64,000 bases of DNA. It comes from Streptomyces albireticuli (lineage in GTDB: Bacteria > Actinomycetota > Actinomycetes > Streptomycetales > Streptomycetaceae). Below the pieces are notes generated by a model. The model was not told the DNA's origin. It saw nothing but the letters and a program-made list of their open reading frames with translations, and did no database searches. The position numbers and the translations under genes were made by a program. The DNA is taken from NCBI RefSeq assembly GCF_002192455.1, contig NZ_CP021744.1, positions 4,618,001 through 4,682,000 on the forward strand, written 5' to 3'. Positions 24,620-35,662 of the stretch are shown here, in pieces. Position 1 is the stretch's first letter. Each line of letters starts with the position of its first letter.

Positions 24620-25788
24620 CCGCCCGTGACACGGCCGGGGCCGACGCCTCCGCGGCCGCCTTCGAGCGGGCCTTCGGCCGCGCCCCGGCCGGCGTCTGGG
24701 CGGCGCCCGGCCGGGTCAACCTGATCGGCGAGTACACCGACGTCAACGAGGGGCTCGTGCTGCCCTTCGCGCTGCCGCGCACGGTCCGGGCGGCCGCCGC
24801 GCCACGCGCCGACGGGCGGCTGCGGCTGCACCTGGGCGACGGACCGGAGGCCGGCCGCGCGGAGTTCTCCGCGACCGGCCCGGAGCCCGGCCTCGTCCCG
24901 GGCTGGGCCGGCTACCCGGCCGGCGTCCTCTGGGCGCTGCGGGCGGCCGGGCACCCCGCCCCGGGCGCGGACATCCACCTGGACGGCGACGTCCCGCGCG
25001 GCGCCGGGCTCTCGTCCTCCGCCGCCATGGAGTGCGCCGTCGCCCTCGCGCTCGACGGCGTCGGGGAACTCGGGCTGTCCCGGGCGGAGATCGCCGCGGT
25101 CTGCCGCCGCGCCGAGAACGAGTTCGTCGGCGTCCCCTGCGGGATCATGGACCAGACCGCCTCCGCCCGGTGCGTCGCGGGCCACGCCCTGTTCCTCGAC
25201 ACCCGCGACCTCAGCCACCGGCACGTCCCCCTCGGCCTGGCCGCCGCCGGGCTGTCCCTGCTGGTCGTGGACACCCGCGTGCGGCACGCCCTGGCGGGCG
25301 GCGCGTACGCGGCCCGGTGCGCCGGTTGTGAGGAAGGAGCTCGCGCGCTGGGCGTGCGCTCTCTGCGGGACATCCCTTCCGAGGGTCTGGAACCGGCCCT
25401 CGGAAAGGTGCCGGATCCGGCCGTACGAGCGTTGGTGCGCCATGTCGTCACCGAGAACGACCGGGTGCGGCAGGTTGTCGATCATCTGGAGGCCGGTCGT
25501 GTCGCCGCCGTCGGGCCGGTGCTCACGGCCGGGCACGCCTCGCTCCGCGACGACTTCGCGGTCTCCTGCCCGGAGCTGGATCTGGCCGTCGCAGTCGCGA
25601 ACGGCGCGGGCGCGCTGGGCGCCCGGATGACCGGTGGCGGCTTCGGCGGTTCGGCCGTCGTGCTGGTGGAATCGGGGGCTGAAGCGGCCGTCACCGAGGC
25701 CGTCGCCGGGGCGTTCGCGGCGGCGGGGCACCGCGCGCCACGGGTGTTTCCGGCCGTCGCGGGGGAGGGCGCCCGGCGGCTCCGCTAG
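24616..25788 (+). CDS. galK: Galactokinase
   Basis: GHMP-family kinase of 390 residues that phosphorylates galactose at C1. The galactokinase signature GRVNLIGEYTDVNEG lies near residue 33. The ATP loop RGAGLSSSAAMECAVAL lies near 130, and the C-terminal GGGFGGSAVVLVE closes the fold. The catalytic Asp is in GIMDQTASA. ATG 24616 overlaps the galE stop (ATGA). Order galT-galE-galK is the classic Streptomyces gal operon. Confidence 0.97.
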   Translation: MTARDTAGADASAAAFERAFGRAPAGVWAAPGRVNLIGEYTDVNEGLVLPFALPRTVRAAAAPRADGRLRLHLGDGPEAGRAEFSATGPEPGLVPGWAGYPAGVLWALRAAGHPAPGADIHLDGDVPRGAGLSSSAAMECAVALALDGVGELGLSRAEIAAVCRRAENEFVGVPCGIMDQTASARCVAGHALFLDTRDLSHRHVPLGLAAAGLSLLVVDTRVRHALAGGAYAARCAGCEEGARALGVRSLRDIPSEGLEPALGKVPDPAVRALVRHVVTENDRVRQVVDHLEAGRVAAVGPVLTAGHASLRDDFAVSCPELDLAVAVANGAGALGARMTGGGFGGSAVVLVESGAEAAVTEAVAGAFAAAGHRAPRVFPAVAGEGARRLR

Positions 25789-26160
25789 CCGCTGACCGGC
25801 CCTTGCGGTGCGGGTGTTCGCCCAGGGGCCGGACCCGGACGGAACCGGACCGGCCGGGACCGGTCAGGTCGGACCGCTCATGGCCGACATCGCGTCGTTC
25901 CATGTCGTTCACTGCCCCAATACTGAACATAAAGCTCACCATCAACAGGCGGGTCAGGCAGTTTTGCCAATCGGCTTCCGACGCCGGACCCCGGCCGTAC
26001 GCTGATGCACAGCGTCGGTGGGGGCCGACGCTGATCAGGGGGCGAGACAGTCAGGTACGACGCCCGGGGCGGGGCGGTCTGTCAGGGCACGGCGGCGGCC
26101 GTGCGCGCATGGCGGCCCCGCGGCCGGGCGCCGTACCCGCACTGGCCGTTCTCCCGGGAT
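25789..26160 (+). other. Gene-free stretch and leader of the second LuxR-type gene
   Basis: No gene is visible in these 372 bases. Directly after galK are short CCGGA/GGACC repeats (about 25828-25870). An AT-richer block (about 25905-25975) containing AACATAAAGCTCACCATCAA and TTTTGCCAATCG looks like a promoter area. Then comes a perfect inverted repeat, CAGCGTCGG (26010-26018) and CCGACGCTG (26025-26033). ACGCTGAT occurs on both sides of it. Confidence 0.55.
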
Positions 26161-26949
26161 ATGGGGGTGGCTGTGGCACGTATTCGGGTACTGGTGGTCG
26201 ACGATCACCGCATCTTCGCCGAGTCGCTCGCCGCCGCCCTTGCGGCCGAGCCGGATGTGGACGTCTCGGCGGCCGGCAGCGGGCCGGCGGCGCTGCGCGC
26301 GCTGGAGCGGGCGGCGGGTGAGGGGCGGCGGTTCGACGTGCTCCTCGTGGACGCCGACCTGGGCACGGTGGCTCCGGACGTGGTGCCGGGGCAGCTCCGG
26401 GGCCAGGAGGGCCCGGGGCAGGGCGAGGGCGTGGTCGACGGCATCTCTCTGGTGGCGGGGGTCCGCAGCGGCCAGCCCGCCGTGCGGACGGTGGTCCTCG
26501 CCGAGCGCGACGACCCCAGACGAGCCGCGGCGGCGCTCCAGGCGGGCGCCGGCGGCTGGGTGGCCAAGGACTGCTCGCTCTCCAGGCTGCTGGCCGTCAT
26601 CCGTGGCGTCCTGCGCGACGAGACGCATCTGCCGCCCGCGCTGCTCACGGGCGTGCTGCGGGAGCTCACCGCGGCCCGTAAGCACCGCACCGAGAGCGAG
26701 CGGCTGGTGGAGTCGCTGACGCCGCGCGAGCGGGAGGTGCTGCGCTGCATGGTGGCCGGGCTGGGCCGCAAGGCCGTCGCCGAGCGGCTCTACCTCTCCC
26801 CGCACACCGTCCGCACGCACATGCAGAACGTGCTGGGCAAGCTCGGGGTGCACTCCACGCTCGCGGCGGTGGCCCTGGCCCGGCGGGCCGGGGTCGGGCC
26901 GGTGGACCTAGCCGGGAATGTTGTCGAACGGGGCGGTCAACTGGCGTAG
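26161..26949 (+). CDS. Orphan LuxR/NarL-family response regulator
   Basis: Cytosolic DNA-binding regulator of 262 residues. The receiver domain (about 5-150) starts RIRVLVVDDHRIFAES and has DVLLVDADLG with a possible phospho-acceptor Asp. It is interrupted by a Gly/Gln-rich insert (GQLRGQEGPGQGEGV) not usual in the family. The LuxR HTH (about 190-250) reads LTPREREVLRCMVAGLGRKA, then VAERLYLSPHTVRTHMQNVL. No histidine kinase is adjacent. ATG 26161 has a weak ribosome binding site; GTG 26173 after GGGGGTGG is an alternative. The 3' end overlaps the converging tamR by 42 bases. It resembles the frameshifted regulator at 21528-22273. Confidence 0.85.
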   Translation: MGVAVARIRVLVVDDHRIFAESLAAALAAEPDVDVSAAGSGPAALRALERAAGEGRRFDVLLVDADLGTVAPDVVPGQLRGQEGPGQGEGVVDGISLVAGVRSGQPAVRTVVLAERDDPRRAAAALQAGAGGWVAKDCSLSRLLAVIRGVLRDETHLPPALLTGVLRELTAARKHRTESERLVESLTPREREVLRCMVAGLGRKAVAERLYLSPHTVRTHMQNVLGKLGVHSTLAAVALARRAGVGPVDLAGNVVERGGQLA

Positions 26950-27405
26950 CAGTCCGGCCAGTTCGCCGCGTTGGGCGCGGGAGAGCTCGCCGAGGATCGC
27001 GCGCTCCTGCGCGAGCAGCCCGGCCAGTGCCTCGTCCGCGCGGTCCCGGCCCTCGGCGGTGAGCCGCACCAGCACGCCCCGCCGGTCGGTGGGGTCGGGC
27101 AGCCGCTCGACGAGGCCCTTCTTGGCGAGCCGGTCGATGCGGTTCGTCATGGTGCCCGAGGTGACCAGCGTCTGGGTGAGGAGCTGCCCGGGGGAGAGCT
27201 GGTAGGGCGCGCCGGCCCGGCGCAGCGAGGTCAGGACGTCGAATTCCCAGGGCTCCAGCTGGTGCTCGGCGAAGGCGAGCCGCCGGGCCCGGTCGAGGTG
27301 GCGGGCCAGCCTGCTGACACGGCTGAGCACCTCGAGTGGTTCCACATCGAGGTCCGGGCGCTCGCGACGCCATGCTGCGACAAGCCGATCGACCTCGTCC
27401 TCCAT
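26908..27405 (-). CDS. tamR: MarR-family regulator TamR
   Basis: Winged-helix repressor of 165 residues. The MarR core includes LEPWEFDVLTSLRRAG, LVTSGTMTNRIDRLAKKGLV as the recognition region, and the beta-wing RLPDPTDRRGVLVRLT. I name it TamR because it is divergent from a trans-aconitate methyltransferase gene, as in S. coelicolor, where TamR responds to citrate, cis-aconitate, trans-aconitate and isocitrate and controls tam and TCA-cycle genes (established knowledge). A perfect palindromic operator lies in the shared promoter (27439-27456). The ATG is 7 bases from a -10 box TACACT (complement of 27413-27418), so the mRNA is probably leaderless. Confidence 0.88.
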   Translation of the reverse strand: MEDEVDRLVAAWRRERPDLDVEPLEVLSRVSRLARHLDRARRLAFAEHQLEPWEFDVLTSLRRAGAPYQLSPGQLLTQTLVTSGTMTNRIDRLAKKGLVERLPDPTDRRGVLVRLTAEGRDRADEALAGLLAQERAILGELSRAQRGELAGLLRQLTAPFDNIPG

Positions 27406-27438
27406 GACGATCAGTGTAGAGGGTCTGTCGACATGAAG

Positions 27439-27456
27439 TCTCTTGACGTCAAGAGA
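27439..27456. promoter_or_regulatory. TamR operator
   Basis: TCTCTTGACGTCAAGAGA is a perfect 18-bp palindrome between the divergent tamR and tam genes. It contains TTGACG (27443-27448), which can serve as a -35 box for tam with CATGCT (27467-27472) 18 bases downstream. A bound repressor would therefore block tam directly. The sequence has the TTGA-N2-TCAA core typical of MarR-type operators. Confidence 0.8.
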
Positions 27457-27546
27457 TTTGCGGGGTCATGCTGGAACGGAAGCGTACGGAATGTTCCCGT
27501 CCGCCGTATTCGGCACGCCCCTGCCCGCTCGCGAGGAGGCCCACCC

Positions 27547-28362
27547 ATGCCCACCGCCGCCACCTGGGACCCCCGGCAGTACCTCCGCCACTCCGGCCAC
27601 CGTGCCCGCCCCTTCCACGACCTGCTCGCCCGTATCCCCGATCCCGTCGCCCGCCCCGGCGGGCCGCGCGTCGTCGACCTCGGCTGCGGCCCCGGCAACG
27701 TCACCGCGCTCCTCGCCGCACGCTGGCCCACGGCCCATGTCACGGGCCTCGACAGCTCCCCCGAGATGCTCGCCGAGGCCGCCGCGCACGCCGGCCCCAC
27801 ACCGGGCGGCGGCCGGCTCGACTTCACCCGCGCCGACCTCACCGACTGGGCGCCCGCCGAACCCTTCGACCTGATCGTCTCCAGCGCCACCCTCCAGTGG
27901 GTGCCGGGCCACGCCGGGTCCTTCCCCGCCTGGACGGCCGCCCTCACCCCCGGGGGCAGCCTCGCCTTCACCCTCCCCGGGAACTTCCAGGCCCCCAGCC
28001 ACACCCTGCTGCGGGACCTGTGCGGGAGTGAGCGCTGGCGGGACCGGCTCGGCGGCCTGTACGACACCCGGCACATCCTCGAACCGGCCGGCTACCTCGA
28101 CCGGCTCACCGGCCTCGGCCTCACGGTGGACGCCTGGGAGACCACCTACAGCCATCTGCTCACCGGCCCGGACCCGGTCCTCGACTGGACGAAGGGGACG
28201 GCCCTCAGGCCCGTCCTGACGGCCCTGTCCGGCGACCCCGGGGCGGTGGAGGAGTTCCTGGGCGCGTACGGGGCGATGCTTCGCGAGGCCTACCCGGCCG
28301 GGCCGCACGGCACGGTCTTCCCGTTCCGGAGGATCTTCGTGGTGGGCCGGCGGCCCGGCTGA
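27547..28362 (+). CDS. tam: Trans-aconitate 2-methyltransferase
   Basis: SAM-dependent methyltransferase of 271 residues that methyl-esterifies trans-aconitate, a by-product of cis-aconitate that inhibits aconitase. SAM motif I is VVDLGCGPGNVTALLA (about residue 40). The acidic loop GLDSSPEML follows. The Tam-specific IVSSATLQWVPGH and ending FPFRRIFVVGRR are present. The N terminus MPTAATWDPRQYLRHSGHRARPFHDLLARI closely follows the family pattern. ATG 27547 is preceded by GAGGAGG at 8 bases. The gene is divergent from tamR and shares its operator. Confidence 0.93.
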   Translation: MPTAATWDPRQYLRHSGHRARPFHDLLARIPDPVARPGGPRVVDLGCGPGNVTALLAARWPTAHVTGLDSSPEMLAEAAAHAGPTPGGGRLDFTRADLTDWAPAEPFDLIVSSATLQWVPGHAGSFPAWTAALTPGGSLAFTLPGNFQAPSHTLLRDLCGSERWRDRLGGLYDTRHILEPAGYLDRLTGLGLTVDAWETTYSHLLTGPDPVLDWTKGTALRPVLTALSGDPGAVEEFLGAYGAMLREAYPAGPHGTVFPFRRIFVVGRRPG

Positions 28363-28366
28363 GCGG

Positions 28367-28391
28367 GGCCGGGCGGGATCCGGGCCCGGCC
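28367..28391. terminator. Hairpin between the converging tam and TetR genes
   Basis: GGCCGGGC (28367-28374) pairs with GCCCGGCC (28384-28391) in the 64-base gap between two converging genes, so it can serve both. Confidence 0.45.
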
Positions 28392-28426
28392 GGCCTGCCG
28401 GGAACGGGGTCCGGGGAGGGCCCCGG

Positions 28427-29119
28427 TCAGGAGCGCCGGTGCCCCACCAGCCGCGGCTTCGGCTCCAGGCCGTCCAGCCCGTGCCACGCCAGGTTCACCA
28501 GGTGCGCCGCCACCTCCGCCTTCTTCGGCTTGCGCACGTCCAGCCACCACTGACCCGTCAGCGCCACCATCCCCACCAGCGCCTGGGCGTACAGCGGGGC
28601 GAGCTTCGGGTCGAAGCCGCGGGCCTTGAACTCCAGGCCCAGGATGTCCTCGACCTGCGTCGCGATATCGCTGATCAGGGAGGCGAAGGTGCCCGTCGAC
28701 TGGGCCACCGGCGAATCCCGGACCAGGATCCGGAAGCCGTCGGTGTACGACTCGATGTAGTCCAGCAGGGCGAAGGCCGCCTGCTCCAGCAGCTCCCGCG
28801 GGTGCCCCGCCGTCAGCGCGCCCGTCACCAGGTCGAGCAGCTGGCGCATCTCGCGGTCGACCACCACCGCGTACAGCCCCTCCTTGCCGCCGAAGTGTTC
28901 GTACACCACCGGCTTGGAGACCCCGGCCTTCGCCGCGATCTCCTCCACCGACGTGCCCTCGAACCCCTTCTCGGCGAAGAGCGTGCGACCGATGTCCAGC
29001 AGCTGCTCACGGCGCTCCGCGCCGGTCATCCGCACCCTCCGGGTGCGGCGCGGCCCCGAATCCGAGGCCCGGTTCTTGTTACTGGTGGTACTGCTATCGA
29101 TCGCCACGCTGTCAATCAT
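28427..29119 (-). CDS. TetR-family regulator coupled to the desaturase
   Basis: DNA-binding regulator of 230 residues. An unusual Ser/Asn/Arg-rich N-terminal tail of about 30 residues precedes the TetR HTH. The HTH reads RREQLLDIGRTLFAEKGFEG, then TSVEEIAAKAGVSKPVVYEHFGGKEGLYAVVV. The C-terminal ligand domain is helical and carries FRILVRDSPVAQ and QWWLDVRKPKKAEVAAHL. Its ATG overlaps the stop of the upstream desaturase gene by 4 bases, so it is made from the same mRNA. By analogy to FabR/DesT-type regulators it may sense acyl-CoA and control fatty-acid desaturation (inference from context). The alternative start 57 bases upstream lies inside the desaturase gene. Confidence 0.9.
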   Translation of the reverse strand: MIDSVAIDSSTTSNKNRASDSGPRRTRRVRMTGAERREQLLDIGRTLFAEKGFEGTSVEEIAAKAGVSKPVVYEHFGGKEGLYAVVVDREMRQLLDLVTGALTAGHPRELLEQAAFALLDYIESYTDGFRILVRDSPVAQSTGTFASLISDIATQVEDILGLEFKARGFDPKLAPLYAQALVGMVALTGQWWLDVRKPKKAEVAAHLVNLAWHGLDGLEPKPRLVGHRRS

Positions 29120-30096
29120 GCCGCGTGAGCGGCATCTTCCTTCCTTCGGGAGTCGATGCGGCCGGCATCCGGCCACCGCACGTCATGGGCCCAGCCGGCC
29201 TTCTCGAACCAGCGGATGATCCGGGCGCTGGAATCCAGCTGCCCCTTCAGCACGCCGTGCCGCGCGGACGTCGGATCCGCGTGGTGCAGGTTGTGCCAGG
29301 ACTCACCGCAGGACAGCACCGCGAGCCACCACACGTTGCCCGAGCGGTCCCGCGACTTGAACGGCCGCTTGCCCACCGCGTGGCAGATGGAATTGATCGA
29401 CCACGTCACATGGTGCAGCAGCGCCACCCGCACCAGTGAACCCCAGAAGAAGGCCGTCACCGCACCCTGCCAGGACCAGGTGGCCAGACCGCCCACCAGC
29501 GGCGGGATCAGCAGCGACACCGACGTCCACAGCACGAACTGGCGCGACACCCGGCGGATGTCCGGATCCTTGATCAGATCCGGGGCGTACTTCTGCTGCG
29601 GCGTCTGCTCCTCGTCGAACATCCATCCGACGTGGGCCCACCAGAGACCCTTCAGCAGCGCCGGGACCGTCTCGCCGTAACGCCACGGCGAATGCGGATC
29701 ACCCTCGGCGTCCGAGAACCGGTGGTGCCGGCGGTGATCCGCCACCCAGCGCACCAGCGGACCCTCCACGGCCATCGACCCCATGATCGCCAGAGCGATC
29801 CGCAGCGGGCGCTTCGCCTTGAACGACCCGTGAGTGAAATAACGGTGGAAGCCGATCGTGATGCCATGGCAGCCGATGTAGTACATCGCCACCATCAGAC
29901 CCAGATCCAGCCAGCTCACCCCCCAGCCCCAGGCCAGCGGCACCGCGGCGAGCAGCGCGACGAACGGGACGGTGATGAACAGCAGCAGCGCGATCTGCTC
30001 CACCGAACGCTTGCTGTCGCCACCCAGCGTGGCGGAGGGGAGCGGGGTTTCCTGGGCCTTCGGCGCGTCTTCGATCACGTCGGGGCTTGCAGTCAT
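29116..30096 (-). CDS. Acyl-CoA (stearoyl-type) delta-9 desaturase
   Basis: Integral membrane di-iron desaturase of 326 residues that introduces a double bond into saturated acyl chains. The three histidine clusters are complete: HRYFTH (in IGFHRYFTHGSF), HRRHH (in ADHRRHHRFSDAEGDPHSPW) and HNLHH (in GESWHNLHHADPTSARHG). Hydrophobic helices precede the first box (ALLLFITVPFVALLAAVPLA and LGLMVAMYYIGCHG). ATG 30096 is chosen; the frame continues upstream but codes for Arg-rich sequence across the promoter. The gene is the first of a two-gene operon with the TetR regulator and is divergent from ppc. Confidence 0.95.
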   Translation of the reverse strand: MTASPDVIEDAPKAQETPLPSATLGGDSKRSVEQIALLLFITVPFVALLAAVPLAWGWGVSWLDLGLMVAMYYIGCHGITIGFHRYFTHGSFKAKRPLRIALAIMGSMAVEGPLVRWVADHRRHHRFSDAEGDPHSPWRYGETVPALLKGLWWAHVGWMFDEEQTPQQKYAPDLIKDPDIRRVSRQFVLWTSVSLLIPPLVGGLATWSWQGAVTAFFWGSLVRVALLHHVTWSINSICHAVGKRPFKSRDRSGNVWWLAVLSCGESWHNLHHADPTSARHGVLKGQLDSSARIIRWFEKAGWAHDVRWPDAGRIDSRRKEDAAHAA

Positions 30097-30291
30097 GAGA
30101 TCCCTCAGGGGGCTCGGGGCATGGCTACGGGTCCGTAACCTACGGCCTCGTAAGTATGGCAGGCGGGCGCCCCGGAGCACGAGGGCTGTGGACAACCGCG
30201 CGTCGGACGGCGACCTATGCTGGTGCACGCCGGACAGCGCGGTCCGCAACCCCTCCAGACGTGCTCAGAAACTCTGCAAGGAGCCGCACCT

Positions 30292-33063
<2,772 letters not shown>

Positions 33064-33077
33064 CCCCCGCGCACACG

Positions 33078-33109
33078 CCGAAGGGCCCCTCCACGGAGGG
33101 GCCCTTCGG
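33078..33109. terminator. Bidirectional terminator between ppc and pth
   Basis: CCGAAGGGCCCCTCC (33078-33092) and its exact reverse complement (33095-33109) enclose AC. This is a long perfect stem between two converging genes, 14 bases after the ppc stop. Confidence 0.8.
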
Positions 33110-33165
33110 CGATTCCGGCTCAAGAGCCCAAGAGCCCAGGAGCTCGACGGCCACGAGGAGCGCGG

Positions 33166-33756
33166 TCAGGCGTTGTACGTCCCCTGTGCCCGCTCCAGAC
33201 CGTCCACGATCAGCGTCTCCACCGCGTCCGCCGCCCGGTCGACCTCGAACGCAAGCTCCTTGCGCTCCGTCGACGAGAAGTCCTTCAGCACGAAGTCCGC
33301 GACCTGCATACGGCCCGGCGGCCGCCCGATGCCGAAGCGCACCCGGCAGTAGTCCGGCCCCATCGCCTTCGTGATCGACTTCAGACCGTTGTGGCCGTTG
33401 TCGCCACCGCCCAGCTTCAGCCGCAGCTGACCGAAGTCGATGTCCAGCTCGTCGTGGACGGCGACGATCCGCTCCACCGGCACCTTGTAGAAGTCCCGCA
33501 GCGCGGCCGTCGGCCCGCCCGACAGATTCATGAACGACATCGGCTTCGCCACCACGACCCGCCGGCTCGACGGCCCCGGCGCGCCGAGCCGCCCCTCGAC
33601 CACCTGCGCCCGCGCCTTGTGCGTCTTGAACTTCGCGCCCAGCCGCTCCGCGAGGAGGTCCGCGACCATGAAGCCCACGTTGTGGCGGTTGCCCGCGTAC
33701 TCCGGACCGGGGTTGCCCAGGCCCACGATCAGCCAGGGGCTGGAGTCGTCCGTCAT
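33166..33756 (-). CDS. pth: Peptidyl-tRNA hydrolase
   Basis: Cytosolic enzyme of 196 residues that recycles peptidyl-tRNA released by stalled ribosomes. Family motifs are WLIVGLGNPGPEYAGNRHNVGFM with the catalytic His (about residue 30). KPMSFMNLSGG follows, then HDELDIDFGQLRLKLGGGDN, and NGLKSI. ATG 33756 is chosen because GAAGGAG lies 8 bases before it; an ATG two codons earlier is too close to that site. pth follows rplY on the same strand, separated by a hairpin (33781-33813). The rplY-pth pair is common in bacteria. Confidence 0.95.
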   Translation of the reverse strand: MTDDSSPWLIVGLGNPGPEYAGNRHNVGFMVADLLAERLGAKFKTHKARAQVVEGRLGAPGPSSRRVVVAKPMSFMNLSGGPTAALRDFYKVPVERIVAVHDELDIDFGQLRLKLGGGDNGHNGLKSITKAMGPDYCRVRFGIGRPPGRMQVADFVLKDFSSTERKELAFEVDRAADAVETLIVDGLERAQGTYNA

Positions 33757-33780
33757 CTGCATATCTCCTTCATAGCCCAA

Positions 33781-33813
33781 CCGCCGCCCCGCTCCGGTGG
33801 AGCGGGACGGCGG
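33781..33813 (-). terminator. Intergenic hairpin between rplY and pth
   Basis: CCGCCGCCCCGCTCC (33781-33795) pairs with GGAGCGGGACGGCGG (33799-33813) with one G-T pair and a 3-base loop. It lies 25 bases before the pth start, so it would reduce read-through from rplY into pth or protect the rplY mRNA end. Confidence 0.6.
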
Positions 33814-33843
33814 TCGCAAAGAAAAAGCCGGTGAGGGCGAGGA

Positions 33844-34419
33844 TCAGGCCTCGGTGCTCTCGGCGGTCTCCTCGGCGGCCGACTGGCCGGCGACGACGTG
33901 CAGGACGACGGCGTCGGCGTCGACGGCGAGGGAGACACCGGCCGGCAGGACGACGTCCTTGGCCAGCACGGAGGCGCCGGCGCCCAGGCCCGCCACGGAG
34001 ACGACGATGGCCTCGGGGATGTGGGTGGCCTCGGCCTCGACCGGCAGGGCGGTCAGGGTGTGCTCGAGCAGGTTGCCGCCCGGGGCCAGGTCGCCCTCGG
34101 TCTGGACCGGGATCTCGACGGTGACCTTCTCGCCGCGCTTGACGACCAGCAGGTCGACGTGGACCAGGAAGCCCTTGAGCGCGTCACGCTGGACGGCCTT
34201 GGGGATGACCAGCTCGTCGCGGCCCTCGATGTCCAGGGAGAGCAGGACGTTCGGGGTCTTGAGCGCCATCATCAGCTCGTGGCCCGGCAGGGTGACGTGG
34301 ACCGGCTCGCCACCGTGGCCGTAGACGACGGCGGGAACCTGGCCGGCGACGCGGGCGCGGCGGGCGAAGCCCTTGCCGAACTCGGTGCGGGTCTGCGCGG
34401 GAATCTTGATCTCGGACAT
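33844..34419 (-). CDS. rplY: 50S ribosomal protein L25 / general stress protein Ctc
   Basis: Ribosomal protein of 191 residues that binds 5S rRNA. It is the two-domain Ctc form. The N-terminal L25 domain (about 1-92) starts MSEIKIPAQTRTEFGKGFAR and includes PAVVYGHGGEPVHVTLPGHE. The C-terminal TL5 domain includes VEIPVQTEGDLAPGG and GASVLAKDVVLPAGVSL. The tail is Glu/Ala/Ser-rich. ATG 34419 is preceded by GAGGAG at 6 bases. It lies between prs and pth on the same strand, an order common in Gram-positive bacteria. Confidence 0.96.
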   Translation of the reverse strand: MSEIKIPAQTRTEFGKGFARRARVAGQVPAVVYGHGGEPVHVTLPGHELMMALKTPNVLLSLDIEGRDELVIPKAVQRDALKGFLVHVDLLVVKRGEKVTVEIPVQTEGDLAPGGNLLEHTLTALPVEAEATHIPEAIVVSVAGLGAGASVLAKDVVLPAGVSLAVDADAVVLHVVAGQSAAEETAESTEA

Positions 34420-34611
34420 GAGCACTCCTCGTAAGCGATAAAGATCTGACGGCCGTTACCCGGCCCACGACAGACCTGCTACGAAGAGCGCGTCGATAAC
34501 GGACCGCCGCACACCAGTGCGGCCTCCCTCGCCGAGCAACTTGAGAAGTGTACCCGGCGGGGAGGCCGCCCAGAAATCGATCAGAACGATCGGCTGTGGT
34601 GAGGGAGGGTG

Positions 34612-35589
34612 TTACGCCTGCTCCTCGAAGAGGCTCGTGACCGAACCCTCCTCGAACACCTCACGCACCGCGCGCGCGATCGTCGGCGCGATCGACAGCA
34701 CCGTGATCTTGTCCAGCTCCAGCTCACCCGGGGTCGGCAGGGTGTTGGTGAACACGAACTCGCTCACCTTGGAGTTCTTCAGACGGTCCGCGGCCGGGCC
34801 GGAGAGCACACCGTGCGTGGCCGTCACGATGACGTCCTCGGCGCCGTTGGCGAACAGGGCGTCCGCGGCGGCGCAGATGGTGCCACCGGTGTCGATCATG
34901 TCGTCGACCAGGACGCAGACGCGGCCCTTCACGTCACCGACGACCTCGTGCACCGTCACCTGGTTGGCGACATCCTTGTCACGGCGCTTGTGGACGATCG
35001 CCAGGGGCGCGCCCAGACGGTCGCACCAGCGGTCGGCGACCCGCACGCGGCCGGCGTCCGGGGAGACGACCGTCAGCTTGTCGCGGTCGACCTTCGCGCC
35101 CACGTAGTCCGCGAGGATCGGCAGGGCGAACAGGTGGTCGACCGGGCCGTCGAAGAAGCCCTGGATCTGGTCCGTGTGCAGGTCGACCGTGAGGATCCGG
35201 TCCGCACCCGCGGTCTTGAACAGATCCGCGACCAGACGGGCCGAGATCGGCTCACGGCCGCGGTGCTTCTTGTCCTGGCGGGCGTAGCCGTAGAACGGCA
35301 CGACCACGGTGATGGAGCGGGCCGACGCGCGCTTCAGCGCGTCGATCATGATCAGCTGCTCCATGACCCACTTGTTGATGGGAGCCGTGTGGCTCTGCAT
35401 CAGGAAGCAGTCGGCGCCGCGTGCCGACTCCTGGAAGCGGACGTAGATCTCGCCGTTGGCGAAGTCGAATGCCTTGGTCGGGACCAGGCCTACGCCCAGC
35501 TGGTGCGCGACCTCCTCGGCAAGCTCGGGGTGGGCGCGGCCGGAGAAGAGCATCAGCTTCTTCTCGCTGGTCGTCTTGATCCCGGTCAC
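34612..35589 (-). CDS. prs: Ribose-phosphate pyrophosphokinase
   Basis: Cytosolic PRPP synthetase of 325 residues, supplying PRPP for purine, pyrimidine, His and Trp synthesis. Motifs: LFSGRAHPELAEEVA, FANGEIYVRFQESARG, YARQDKKHRGREPISARL, DLHTDQIQGFF and the PRPP loop VLVDDMIDTGGTI. GTG 35589 is chosen because AAGGAG precedes it at 8 bases. It ends with TAA, rare in this GC-rich window. glmU lies just upstream on the same strand, 73 bases away. Pairing of glmU with prs is widespread in bacteria. Confidence 0.96.
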   Translation of the reverse strand: MTGIKTTSEKKLMLFSGRAHPELAEEVAHQLGVGLVPTKAFDFANGEIYVRFQESARGADCFLMQSHTAPINKWVMEQLIMIDALKRASARSITVVVPFYGYARQDKKHRGREPISARLVADLFKTAGADRILTVDLHTDQIQGFFDGPVDHLFALPILADYVGAKVDRDKLTVVSPDAGRVRVADRWCDRLGAPLAIVHKRRDKDVANQVTVHEVVGDVKGRVCVLVDDMIDTGGTICAAADALFANGAEDVIVTATHGVLSGPAADRLKNSKVSEFVFTNTLPTPGELELDKITVLSIAPTIARAVREVFEEGSVTSLFEEQA

Positions 35590-35662
35590 AGCACAGTCTC
35601 CTTGGATGTCGCTTTGTGTGCGCTTATCACGGTACGCCCCGCACGGCGCCCCCGTGTCACGG

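Noticed and set aside
33757..33819. Longer N terminus for pth
   Set aside because: The extension would read through the intergenic hairpin, and its sequence is Arg/Gly-rich and unlike Pth; ATG 33756 has the proper ribosome binding site.
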